Source: Entomortierella parvispora (lineage: Eukaryota; Mortierellomycota; Mortierellomycetes; Mortierellales; Mortierellaceae). Taken from it: a stretch of DNA of 64,000 nucleotides. The DNA lies in NCBI GenBank assembly GCA_963573315.1, contig OY752142.1, positions 2,604,001 to 2,668,000 on the forward strand, given 5' to 3'. The notes below the pieces were generated by a model, which worked only from the letters and a program-made list of their open reading frames with translations, searched no databases and was not told where the DNA came from. Positions 44,028 to 54,769 of this stretch are shown here, piece after piece. A program made the position numbers and the translations under genes. Position 1 is the first letter of the stretch. Each line of letters opens with the position of its first letter.

Positions 44028-44249
44028 AGTGTGAACATATCGAAAGTAGGCCGTCGTCTCTTCCAATCACCCATACACTTATTTGTATATTATTTATCAA
44101 AGTATTAAAATTGGCAATGCAAAGGTGCTTTTATTCACGAGGGCAATTGCTCATGTAAGATGGTAGTGTACAAGAGTGAGAGTTGGAATGCTGGAGGGTA
44201 TGAAGGTAGCTTGACGCGAGGTGATCCGAGAAGAGGAAGAGGGTCCTCT

Positions 44250-44450
44250 TTACATGCGGATGTTGCCACGGAGCAGGGCCGAGGTGGAGGGGGCGATGGA
44301 CTTGTCCATGGCCATTTGGAGTGCTTGTTCCTTGGTCATCTTGACCTTCTGTGCATCAGTGCGAGAGGCATCCATGGAGGAGCGGGGAGTCTGTGCTGGG
44401 GTGGAGGCAGCAGAGGTGGATTGGTTCTTGGAAGACTTGAAGAAAGACAT
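44250..44450 (-). CDS. SF10: small SF-family protein, chimeric
   Basis: 66 residues. MSFFKSSKNQSTSAAS, then MTKEQALQMAMDKSIAP and the end LLRGNIRM. Its promoter and first ~20 codons match SF9 (including CTTCCAAGAACCAATCC), while the second half and the 3' flank match SF6/SF7, including the shared 3' block at about 44110-44200. This points to recombination or gene conversion. TATAAA at 44560-44565 on this strand. Confidence 0.9.
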   Translation of the reverse strand: MSFFKSSKNQSTSAASTPAQTPRSSMDASRTDAQKVKMTKEQALQMAMDKSIAPSTSALLRGNIRM

Positions 44451-45060
44451 GGTGGGAGTTCTTGTTTTTTTGGGTGGTGGTTGCTGTTGATGCGGGTTGT
44501 TGTAACTTGTTTGGTGGTTTAATGAAGAGAAGACGGATGAAGCGAGGACCCTCGTTGTATTTATACGGACGGCCGCTTGCGATCGATCTACCTGCCAAGG
44601 GTTCTTCTAGAAATAAAGAGCACTTTCTTGTTGACTTCCTTACTTGGCATCCTTGTGCGCCACAACCATGAATTTGTCGGTTCTTTCTTGGGTTTCTCAG
44701 CAGAAGAGAAGGGACAACGGCCAAGAGGTACAAGAGGAACAAAGTAAACATTTCATCATTGGGAGCGGCGCGGCAAAAATTGAAAATTAAAGGACAGATC
44801 TGACGAGCACTGAGTGAGGCATTTGGATCCGATGGATCATTCCCGGAAAAGACAAGAAGGCATGGCCCTTGCACAAAGAAGAGTGCATCCGTGCTGCGGT
44901 ACCTCAATTCAACCAAGAGATGTATGGCGGATCGGAGGAGGGGGAAAGTATAAAAGACACACCTTCCCCCACTTCCTTTATCTTTTCTTCACACAGCCAA
45001 ACAACCAAGCTTCAACTACCCGCCTCAACAGCAATCACCACCCACACAACAATTACAACC
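44451..45060. promoter_or_regulatory. Shared promoter of SF10 and SF11
   Basis: 610 bp; mirror of the SF8/SF9 promoter, one base shorter near the start of SF10. The 19-bp element is at 44741-44759 (minus). SF11 TATAAAA at 44949-44955. Confidence 0.6.
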
Positions 45061-45252
45061 ATGTCTTTCTTCAAGTCTTCCAAGAACCACTCTGCCTCTG
45101 CTGCCTCCACTCCAGCTCAGACTCCTCGCTCCTCAATGGATGCCTCTCGCTCCGGTGCCCAGAACGTCAAGATGACCAAGGAACAGGCTATCCAGGAGGC
45201 CATGAGAAAGTCGCTGACTTCTGTTGCCATGTCTGGCAACATCTACCTCTAA
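45061..45252 (+). CDS. SF11: small SF-family protein (copy of SF8)
   Basis: 63 residues, same protein as SF8, ending AMSGNIYL. TATAAAA 112 bp upstream; AATAAA at about 45337. Second copy in the right arm. Confidence 0.9.
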   Translation: MSFFKSSKNHSASAASTPAQTPRSSMDASRSGAQNVKMTKEQAIQEAMRKSLTSVAMSGNIYL

Positions 45253-45823
45253 ACCGCATCCTCACTCCTCTCATCTCATACCTACTTGCATCTCTTAATA
45301 TCAACTGTACCATATCCTGCATCTTCAAGACCGAACAATAAACTCTGGACTTGATCTCATCCAAAAGCTTTCTCTCAAATGAACAATGTGACATCCTTAG
45401 CCATGCAAGCATGAAACAACGCGAGGCGTTACCTAAGCACAGAAAGAAGACCTCGGGAGCAATTGCTTCTCAAGTGTTGTAGTACTGAAAACGAGACGTC
45501 CTATAACCAATGGTCAATTCTTTCTAGTTTCGTGAATTAGTCATTGCGGCAGAGAGAGGATAATGAATGTAAGAAAACTCGCTACTCAATTGGAGGATGG
45601 CTGCTTTGTCTATGTAACCTCGCACGATTGCAAGAAAGCTGCCAAAGATCATATATATCCAAAAGTCAATGAGACAGGTTTTTGTAGTTGGCAATGCAAA
45701 AGTGTTTTATTCACGAGGGCAATTGCTCATGCAAGATGGTAGTGTACAAGAGTGAGTTGGAATGCAAAAGGGTATGAAGGTAGCTTGACGCGAGGTGATC
45801 CGAGAAGAGGAAGAAGGTCCTCT
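45253..45823. other. Tail-to-tail spacer SF11/SF12
   Basis: Inverted copy of 39442-40012. No gene recognised. Confidence 0.5.
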
Positions 45824-46024
45824 TTACATGCGGATGTTGCCACGGAGCAGGGCCGAGGTGGAGGGGGCGATGGACTTGTCCAGGGCCATCTGGAGTGCTT
45901 GTTCCTTGGTCATCTTGACCTTCTGTGCATCAGTGCGAGAGGCATCCATGGAGGAGCGAGGAGTCTGAGCTGGAGTGGAGGCAGCCGAGGCAGACTGGTT
46001 CTTTGAGGATTTGAAGAAGGACAT
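45824..46024 (-). CDS. SF12: small SF-family protein (copy of SF7)
   Basis: 66 residues, identical to SF7. TATA at 46132-46137 on this strand. Head-to-head with SF13. Confidence 0.9.
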   Translation of the reverse strand: MSFFKSSKNQSASAASTPAQTPRSSMDASRTDAQKVKMTKEQALQMALDKSIAPSTSALLRGNIRM

Positions 46025-46772
46025 GGTTGTAGTTGTTGTTACTTGGGTGGTGATTGCTTTTGAGGCGGGTTGAGGTTACTTGTTGTTGTTGGTTGAGTGT
46101 GGAGAAGGGGACATCTGAAAAGGTCATTGTATTTATATTGGATCAACCTCACTTCATAATCCCTCTTGGCCATGGATCTTTCCAGCAAAAACAACGCTCG
46201 ACTTCCAATCTTGGCATGCTTGGGTGTTCCTGTGAATTTCCCTCAACTCAAAACTCTTTGACTCCGCCTTCCTTGGCCGTTGCGCGCGCCCCTCCAAAGT
46301 CCGCACTGCACGGGGCCCCCCGCAAGTTGACGTTCGTGCCCAAATCAGTCGCACAACGAACGGCCCAGAAGGAAGGGAGAACTGAAGAACTCAAGGGAAG
46401 AAAGTAAACATTTCATCATTGAGAGCCACGCAGCAGAAATGAATTTCAGGCGCCGATCTGACGAGAGATGACTTGAGGTGGTTTTTTGCCAGTCGATTCT
46501 CCTTCGATGGACAATTCTGCTGCGACGTTTCTTGGAGAAGGAGACTAATTGGCCATGGCCCATGCTCAAAAGAGGAGTGCATCTCTGCCGCGGTGCCCCA
46601 ATTGATCCAAGAATAGTACTGCGGATCAGAGGTTCACAGAGGTATAAAGGACACTGTCCTCCCGCCTTGCTTTTGTTTTTCTTCACTCACAACCAACAAC
46701 ACTCAAGCAACATCCAAGCAACACAAGCTCTCCCAAGCAACCACCACCCAAACAACAACAACAACTACAGCC
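46025..46772. promoter_or_regulatory. Shared promoter of SF12 and SF13
   Basis: 748 bp, mirror of the SF6/SF7 promoter. The 19-bp element is at 46401-46419 (minus); SF13 TATAAA at 46643-46648. Confidence 0.6.
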
Positions 46773-46973
46773 ATGTCTTTCTTCAGGTCTTCCAAGAACC
46801 AGTCTGCCTCGGCTGCCTCCACTCCAGCTCAGACTCCTCGCTCCTCCATGGATGCCTCTCGTACTGATGCACAGAAGGTCAAGATGACCAAGGAACAAGC
46901 ACTCCAGATGGCCCTGGACAAGTCCATCGCCCCCTCCACCTCGGCCCTGCTCCGTGGCAACATCCGCATGTAA
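46773..46973 (+). CDS. SF13: small SF-family protein (copy of SF6)
   Basis: 66 residues, MSFFRSSKNQ to LLRGNIRM, same as SF6. TATA 130 bp upstream; AATAAA at about 47086. Confidence 0.9.
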   Translation: MSFFRSSKNQSASAASTPAQTPRSSMDASRTDAQKVKMTKEQALQMALDKSIAPSTSALLRGNIRM

Positions 46974-47589
46974 AGAGGACCCTCTTCCTCTTCTCGGATC
47001 ACCTCGCGTCAAGCTACCTCATACCCATTTGCATTCCAACTCTCACTCTTGTACACTACCATCTTGCATGAGCAATTGCCCTCGTGAATAAAAAAGCACT
47101 TTTGCATTGCCAACTACAAACGCTGTCTCTTTTTCTGACTATGACTTTGGACGACGATCAGATCATCATTATCACTCTTTGTAAACTCTTTTCTATTCAT
47201 TTGTACAGGCACGCTGTGGATGTGTCTTCGGAGCACTGTGAGTGTTGGGGAGTGTCATTCTGCTGCACAGTCAAATACACGACGACATACTAGATCACAA
47301 AATCTAGGCAGAGGCAGATGATGACTGATAGTGCAGCGACAATTGGAGGATGCAATTGGATCTATTACGTGTCTTTGCCAACGCTCGTGGTTGTTTAATG
47401 GCTGGATGGCTTTACTCATCGAAATTGTCATTCGGGGAGAGGGAAGGTTCTTTTTTTTTGGATATGATCAAGTCGCGATTTTTATTGTTCGGTCTTGAAG
47501 ATGCAAGGTGTTGTAAAACTGATATTATGAGATGCTGAGAAGAAGAGGGTATGACGGGTGCTTGATCCAAAGGAGGACGAGAGTCCTCT
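46974..47589. other. Tail-to-tail spacer SF13/SF14
   Basis: 616 bp, inverted copy of 37676-38291 with two substitutions seen (about 47513 and 47545). Holds both 3' ends; no gene recognised. Confidence 0.5.
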
Positions 47590-47790
47590 CTACATGCGGA
47601 TGTTGCCACGGAGCAGGGCCGAGGTGGAGGGGGCGATGGACTTGTCCAGGGCCATCTGGAGTGCTTGTTCCTTGGTCATCTTGACCTTCTGTGCATCAGG
47701 GCGAGAGGCATCCATGGAGGAGCGAGGAGTCTGAGCTGGGGTAGAGGCAGCAGAGGCGGACTGCTTCTTTGAGGACCTGAAGAAAGACAT
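47590..47790 (-). CDS. SF14: small SF-family protein
   Basis: 66 residues. MSFFRSSKKQSASAAS (Lys at 9) and SRPDAQK in the middle, ending LLRGNIRM. It is the mirror of SF5 but not identical. TATA at 47896-47901 on this strand. Head-to-head with SF15. Confidence 0.88.
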   Translation of the reverse strand: MSFFRSSKKQSASAASTPAQTPRSSMDASRPDAQKVKMTKEQALQMALDKSIAPSTSALLRGNIRM

Positions 47791-48322
47791 GGCTGTAGTT
47801 GTAGTTTGGGTGGTGGTTGCCTGGGTGATGCTTGGATGTTGCTTGGGTGTCGTTGGTTGTCAGTGAAGAAAATGGAGCAGGGGATCATGATTCCTTTTAT
47901 ATCTTCTCTGGCCTCCGATCCGCAACGTTACTCCTGGCTCAATTGATGCATCACAGAACGGATGCACCCTTCTTTGTGCAAGAGCCATGCCTCCTCTCTG
48001 TCTTCTCCAGGAACGATCTATCGGCCTCATGATAATTTCATCGTCGATTTTTACCGTGGCTCTCTCAATGATGAAATGTTTACTTTGCCCCCATTGTCCC
48101 GCTTGGCCAACGTCCGTGACGCTGAGAAAGCCAAACAGATTTGACAGATTCAAGGTAGCTGCACACGTAGATGTCAAGTCAAGGAAGTCGACAACAAGTG
48201 CTTTTGTTTCTAGTTGACCCTTGGCGCATCGACCTTCAACAGCAATCCATATAAATACAGTTCTGCTCACTCAACCAGCAGTAACAATTTACAGTACCAT
48301 CACCCAAACAATAAGTTCAGGC
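47791..48322. promoter_or_regulatory. Shared promoter of SF14 and SF15
   Basis: 532 bp. The 19-bp element lies at 48068-48086. CAATTG to GATGCAC stands at 47940-47968 beyond the SF14 TATA. SF15 TATAAA at 48250-48255. It lies outside the inverted repeat, so these elements persist without recent copying. Confidence 0.6.
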
Positions 48323-48509
48323 ATGTCTTTCTTCATGTCTTCCAAGAGCCAGTCCGCCTCTGCTGCTTCCACTCCAGCTCAGACTCCCCGCTCTTCCATC
48401 GATGCCTCTCGTACTGAGGATTACCAAGGAACAAGCACTCCAAATGGCCTTGAATAAGTCCATCGCTCCCACAGCTTCGGCCTTTCTCCACGGCAACATT
48501 CGCATGTAA
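48323..48509 (+). pseudogene. SF15: frameshifted SF-family copy
   Basis: Starts normally (MSFFMSSKSQSASAAS, TPAQTPRSSIDASRT) but about a dozen bases before the TKEQAL codons are missing at about 48418-48422. The frame then runs into a stop at 48455-48457. In another frame the rest of the gene survives: TKEQALQMALNKSIAP and HGNIRM, with a TAA at 48507-48509. Promoter and AATAAA (about 48631) are intact. A truncated product is possible. Confidence 0.8.
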
Positions 48510-50387
48510 AATGAAAACGATATTCCTCTAGGATCAAAACGCGTGAAGCTCCAATAGTATACCCTCTGGCATTTCCATCCTCGCACTCGCTATCGTGCTA
48601 CAGTAATCTGCATTCTTTTCAACATCAAGCAATAAACACTTTATCATCCTCAGAACAAAATGTTTTCTGCCATTGTTCTTGTCGACTGCTTGCTCCAAGT
48701 GCGTACTTTAGCTCTGACTAAAGGTGTAGTCGAGTATTTCGAGTTCAATTGATGAATTTCGGCCCTTTGGTGCGAGAATGGTGGCGTCGGTTTCTGATCC
48801 AGAACGGGCGGGGAAGCGCTTAAAGGTCATCCGAGCCTGGGGTCCCTTTTCGTCTGTGGAAACTGAGGCAAGCTTTCTTTATTTTTGATAGACATCTCCA
48901 TTTCACATGGGCCCCGGCTCTCGTTAAACAAGCGGGGGGGTTCTCGTTTTAGTCACGAAGTTCTTGACTTCTTGGGGCAGACCATTCGAACTGACCGACA
49001 AAAAAAAAAAAAAAAAGTGACTGCTCCATGTGGGGTATTCCTCGATGGTCATTGGCTGGGCCTTCCTTCGATGTGTGGAAGCACAAGGCTGGATCGGAGG
49101 GGACAGGGAGCAGAAGGGGGAACAGGCAAACAGCTATTGTCATTGAAAATAAAAGAAAGGCACCGGAGAGTCAAAGGTCTGGCTGGGGGTGCACCGATGA
49201 GCGGGAGTGGATGATGAGAACTCAGGGGGTCGTCGTTATCGAAGACAGTGGGTCACTCTCAATAGCACTGGGTTTTGTTGGATTGTTGGATCGAAGTGTG
49301 TGTTTTATGGGGTGTCTGGAGATGCTGAATATCAGATTAGCAGGCAGGGATGTGGGTGAGAGCAGATCGAGTTTGTCAGTCAGTGGACAACGGAAACAAG
49401 GGAGGAAATGGTGATGAGAACTCTGAGGCAGACTGGCAGCAGCTTTTTTTGTCCAAAGGATAGAGAGTGCCAAATTGATTCCCTGGGCGGAGGAAGAGTC
49501 GTCGGAGGAGGAACCTTGCTCATGGCGATCTGGGCAATGGGAGAGAGCGAATGGACGGCCGCGCAAGGAGCAGTGCTGAATTTGATCCGATGTGGACAAC
49601 AGCAGCCAGCGATATTATTTTCCTTTTTCTTTTTTCCCTTCTCTCCTCTTTCTTTCTCGCATTTTGACATTTTGCACCTTCACACCTATCCCGCCAGGTT
49701 GACAATCTACTGGTCTACTCTCAGGACATCCCGCCGATTGCCATCGCACCCCTCGACCCTCTTGCCTGGCCCCGCCTCTCCTCATAGGTAAAGATCAGGC
49801 GGCCATGCGAATGGTTGCTCGGCCAGGATAAACCCCGGTCGTCCTGGGTCGTGCTCCAGCCAGAGGATGGTTGGCGTTGGTTTCAAATGCTTATTTTATC
49901 TGTGTGCAGACCACAAATGGTTTTTTTCGTTCTTTCTGCTGCCTTTCCTCTCCTCTCCTTCCTGCTCATTCTCTTCTGACTGTCTGCATCTTGTCTGCAC
50001 TGTTGCCTCTCTTCTCTCCATCCCATCCTAGTCCAGCCCAGCCTGCCCCTCCCCGAGCCAACAGGCGCCATCGCAGGACAAACAGGGCGCACTCTTGACT
50101 TTGCATCCGGAGACTCTCCCATTATTCAATTGCGCACATTATCCCCTCATTCCCCTCCGCGCTTTTCTTTTTGGTCTCCTCTTCCGCTCGAGACGTAGTC
50201 AACAAAAGGTAGCTTCGAAGGAACTCCATACCCGACCAAAGGAAATCCCTGCATTCTACCCTCAAGAAAGGCACATTCGACTTTGTGTTTACTGGCATTT
50301 GACCCAAAGAGCCTGGCCTTGTCCAACAGCCCGTCGACACCCCCCCTGCTCTGAACCTTTGCTCTGAAGAATATACGATAAGACGCC
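48510..50387. other. 1.9-kb intergenic before bHLH gene
   Basis: SF15 poly(A) signal near 48631; an A tract at about 49000-49017; CT-rich leader from about 49920 on. Open frames at 48885-49414 and 49408-49791 lack features of coding sequence. Confidence 0.45.
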
Positions 50388-50499
50388 ATGACCTACAACT
50401 TTGATGGCTCCTTTGGCCTGGATCAGGCCGGATTGGACCTGGCTTTGAATGATTTTTCCTTCGACGCAACGGGTCAGAACCGCCACCAACTGCAGCTCC

Positions 50500-50554
<55 letters not shown>

Positions 50555-53500
50555 GCAGCAGCAGCAACAACAGCAGCAGCAGAATCATGTCCAGCACCAG
50601 GAGCTTCATAACCTCATGCTCCAAGACAATACAACCAGTGGATTCGGGGCCGAGTCTATGGACCAGGACCCGTCGACCTCCGCTTCTTTTGACTTTCATA
50701 CGTCCATGACTGCAGATATGTTGGCCTCGGCTTCCACCACACCCATTTTCCAGACAAATCCAGACAAGGTCGGACAATCGTTACAGCAGCAGATGCAACA
50801 GCAGCATCAACAGCAACAGTTGTTCCTCCAGCAGCAGCAGCAACAGCAGACGCAGCAATTACAGCAGCAGCAACAACAGCAAAAGACACAGCACTTTCAC
50901 ACTCAACATCATCAGCAGCTCCAGCAACAACAGCTTCAGCAGCAACAACTCCAGCAACAGCATCTTCAGCAACAACAGCAATCGACTCAACAAGAGCAGT
51001 TGCTCACACCAGCCAACAACAACGACTACTTTAATACGGACTACAGCCAATACATGTCTCCCCTTGGTGTCCAAGCGGATACGTCGGATGCTGCGATGGT
51101 CATCACAGATCAGTTTGACGATGACGAGGTACGTCCGTTGTAGTTCTTAACGTAAAAAGAGATAGGAGCCCAAAGAGCTTGGTCGTAACCCATATCCCTA
51201 CCTTATAGGTGTTTTTCACTCCATTGATCTCCCCGGCAATGACCCCATCGCACCCCTTCTCCAATATGCCCCACGCGCTGTCAACAGCAAACGAGATTTT
51301 TTCTCCTCTGACCTCTCCAGCTCTGCAGCCGATCAGGTCTTCGTCTATCGATTACCTTTCCTTTTCAGGCCAGTCGTTTACACCTTTGCCGATGCAGTTC
51401 CACCAGGGTCAGTCCCAGCAGCAGCAGCAAATTCAACACCAGTTGCAACAAATGCAGACCCAGCCCCCGCAGACCCAGGACTTGCAACAGCCACAGCAAC
51501 AACAGCCACTGCCACTGCCACTGCAACAGCAACAGCAGCCGCTTCTTCAGGTCCAAAGTTCTCCTGCCGTCAATAGCCAACGACCCCAGATCAAAAGAAA
51601 CAAGACGGCCGAGCGAGGAACGGGCCTGAACTCGCCTCGGGCTATTGGACCCGTTCGTGCTCTTCCTAAGAGCTCTCCTGCTTTGAGACCAATGGCGAGC
51701 CCTATGTCGCCCGCTACTCTCCGGAAACAGCAGACGAGTCGTGGCAGATCCTCATCAATTGCTCCACCCTCGCCCTTGATCATGCACTTTCCCACCAACC
51801 GCCCAAGTCCTTCGCCGCTTCTCATCTCGACATCTCAGCCTCAGTCGGCGATGTTGCCTCAAGCCTCGCCCTCGCCTCGCCTCGTTACAAACATGCATCA
51901 GTTGTCAATGGTGCCAGCCTCGCCCATGGGTATGATGAGCAACAGAAATGGACCCAAGAGCCCTGCCCTCTTTGCTTTGCCTGCATCATCCATGATGCCA
52001 CCACCCCAATCACCCGTGATCTTGCCTTCCTCTCAAGGCAAATCCAATAATACCCCGAGGCAACTTATCCCTGGTCCGAGTCAGCAAATTCAAGTACAGA
52101 ATCAGCACCAACTTTCAATCCACCAGCCCATCATGGCCTCGCCAGCTCTCAAACCCGCGGCAGAAAATAACAACGGCGAGGCATTTTCGGCTAATAAGGA
52201 GATGTCAATGTCAGCAACAGGACCAATCCAATCGGACCCTTCGTCTACTTCTTCAGCTGGACCAACGAACTCGATCTCTGTAGCGTCGCCAAAGTCCGCT
52301 CTAGCACCTGTTACCCCAGCTTCTTTGATGAATTTGGGAGCAGGATCTGGGTCTGAATCCACCCCGACATCGTCTCCGAAATTTGGCGTCCATGCAAAGG
52401 TATCGACCTCGGCATCAAAGTCAGCAGCCGCCCCAGGATCCATTTTGGCAATAGGAACGCCAACTCTCCCTCCTAATGCGGTTGATTCCGAGCCCAGCCC
52501 GTCCTCGTCCTCTGTTTCGTCCTCCTCAACTGGGACTCAGAAGCGGGGGACGAAGCGTCAGGCTAACGGGAATACCGCTGTGGGCTCGGGTATCCTGGCG
52601 CCCAGCACCCCTCGACAGGTGCCGCTCACACCGGGTGGGTCGACCATGTCGCCGATGCCCCCACCTGCCAACGGATTTTCACTTATCTCTCCTGCACTCA
52701 AGCCCACTCTCATGCCTCAAGGTCACCGTGGAAGCACTCAACTTTTGGTCTCGCCCCGGCTACAGCCCCATCTGGTCTCTCCCAGCCTGAAGCCTTGGAT
52801 GGGTGGAGGTACGAATCAATACGTTTTGTCACTTGGCCTTTTTTGTTTTTCTGTTTGAATGGTGGCTAACTGTTTTCTTTCCCTCCTGTTGTTGCTATAG
52901 TTTCCACAAACGAGGTTATGGCCCGATTGACCACAAAGTCCAATTACCAGAATATACTCGATGGCGATCACACGTACGTTTCTGCTCTCTTGCACTCCCC
53001 GTGCCCGTTTCTTGGAAGCTTGAGTTGTCTTGGTGCTGGAATCATAAGAAATGTAAATTAGTTACAAACGACCTAACCCCACGTCTTTTTTTTCTCCTTT
53101 CTGTTGTTGACAGTGCCCTTGGACTTTCGTACAATACGGATCTGCACTCTGGGATCGAGCTTCGTCGGACATCTCACAAGGCTGCAGAACAGAAACGCCG
53201 CGACTCTCTCAAGCACTGTTTTGATGATTTGCGTCAGATGATTCCCAATATCCAGGAGAAATCACCCTCCAAGGTCTTCCTCCTGAAAAAGTCATTTGAT
53301 TACCTCTGCAATCTCAAGGCGGATGTGGCCAAGCGGGATCTGGAACTGGCTCAATTGAAGGCCCAACAGGCCTTTATGACCAACGCCATGCAGGCCTGGT
53401 TCGCGACATTGCCTGAAGACAGTCCCTTCAAACAGATGCAAGCTGGCAGTGACAGCGGCGACAAGAATTTGATCGAATCTTGGAGCATGCCAGAAGAGGA

Positions 53501-53963
53501 AGTCAAGAAGGCAACAGCCAAGGAATCCGAAGCTGTAGAGAGAGCTATTGCTATGACGGAATTGAGCGCTGCGGCTGTGGAGGCTGCTAGGACCTTACCT
53601 GGTGGACAGACCAAAGGCGGTGGGGATGATAGTGATGATGAAGGCGGTGCAGGAGGAGGATCCAAGAGTAAAAAGAATGGATCCCGCTCTGGATCTTCGC
53701 AACCTTCCTCCAAATCCAAAAAGTCTACTGGAAAGGGATCCAGCACGGGAACCTCGCCCACAGCGGCGATCGCTGCAGGAAGCGCGCCAAATGCTTTGCC
53801 AGGACAAGAAGGATCAACCCAGAACAAGAATGCTTTTCAGAATCCTGCACCGGGGTCAGCGACTGGTTCAAAAGACGGCGAGGACGACGATGATGATGAC
53901 GGGGATGAGGACGATGATGATAATGATGATCAAGAGATGACAGATGTCACCAACGAGCGGTAG
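50388..53963 (+). CDS. Polyglutamine bHLH transcription factor
   Basis: Four exons, 50388-51128, 51209-52808, 52901-52973 and 53114-53963, give 1,087 residues. The N-terminal half is Gln-rich, with a run of 28 Gln at residues 38-65 and further Q/H/L stretches. The middle is Ser/Pro-rich with many SP and SPA sites. The bHLH domain spans about 822-880: basic region RRTSHKAAEQKRRDSLK with H826, E830 and R834, the residues of class-B proteins that bind CACGTG, then FDDLRQMIPNI and helix 2 VFLLKKSFDYLCNL. A possible zipper (LELAQLKAQQAF) follows. The tail is acidic (DDDDDDGDEDDDDNDD). It resembles Max/Mlx-type bHLH-Zip proteins in layout. Nuclear regulator; target genes unknown. Splice phases all agree. 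Confidence 0.9.
50499..50582 (+). repeat. CAA/CAG codon tract (28 Gln)
   Basis: A nearly pure CAA run turns to mixed CAG/CAA at its end. Such tracts vary in length between strains. Confidence 0.9.
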
Positions 53964-54550
53964 ATTTGGGTAAATCCTTGTTCCGACTTCCCATCCCCCT
54001 CTTCCCTATTTTCCTTCGTCCTCTCCCTCTACCATTTCCCTACATAGATACCGTTTATTACTCAAAACGTTTCCCTCTCCCTTCCTCCCCCCCTCTCTCC
54101 ACTCCCATCCTTACTTAGATCTACAATAGTTTTTGTCATTTGCAAGTTTATTTTGTTCCCCTTCCCGTTGTTCCTCTTTTTCTTTTCATTTCCGAAGACA
54201 ATTTGTATTGTATCATCACCCTTCCATTAATTAAACTTGCATCGTTGATCGCAATTGAGTGTTTGTTGCTCGCTTAGCAATCCTTTATTTTGGAAGGTTG
54301 GCATTCAAAAACTGACAGAAAACCTTGTCCCTTTTTTTTCTCTGACAGCAGTTGGGTGGGAGAGGGTAGAATTGGACAGTGCCGGGGCCTCGGGTGAAGA
54401 CATTCTTCAGGGTCGCAAGAATGTCCATGGGTAGTAACCAGAGTGACTTCCTTCAATGAGAGAGGAGGTTGGTCATGGGGATTGGGGATTCCCGGAATGA
54501 GTCCTTGTCGCCAACGATCAGGGTAAACGATCAAACACGGCGGGGATGAC
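53964..54550. other. Tail-to-tail spacer bHLH gene / SF16
   Basis: 587 bp; CT-rich just after the bHLH stop, a poly(A)-like ATTAAA near 54229. No gene seen. Confidence 0.45.
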
Positions 54551-54769
54551 TTATCGGATTATTGGAGAGGCCTGCATGCTGCTGCCGTGTTTCTTGGCCA
54601 TCATATGGCTCACCTCTGCGGGTGAAAGGACCTTTTGGTTTCGATCCAGGAAGTCGTAGATGGAATTTGAGGGTGTGGAGGGACGCGTTGAGGTCTTGAC
54701 CGAGCTGGATGCGGAGGTGGTCTTGTTCTTGTTGGACTTTTTGCCAAAGAGCTTGGAAACGATCGACAT
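54551..54769 (-). CDS. SF16: divergent small SF-family protein
   Basis: 72 residues from the ATG at 54769. MSIVSKLFGKKSNKNKTTSA, then a relaxed RPSTPSNS in place of TPAQTPRSS, helix LSPAEVSHMMAKKHG and the end MQASPIIR. It keeps the family plan (basic N-terminus, TP-rich middle, helix, short R-tail) but little identity. TATA at 54894-54899 on this strand, 125 bp upstream. Confidence 0.6.
   Translation of the reverse strand: MSIVSKLFGKKSNKNKTTSASSSVKTSTRPSTPSNSIYDFLDRNQKVLSPAEVSHMMAKKHGSSMQASPIIR

Larger units (their letters stand above)
44520..47790 (-). repeat. Right arm of large inverted repeat
   Basis: Inverted copy of 37475-40745. Contains SF11-SF14. Matching promoters, TATA boxes, stop codons and 3' flanks occur at mirrored positions. 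Similarity weakens outward through SF14 and its promoter. Confidence 0.88.

Noticed and set aside
50289-50777. Minus-strand polyleucine open frame
   Set aside because: Complement of the CAA/CAG glutamine tract of the bHLH gene.
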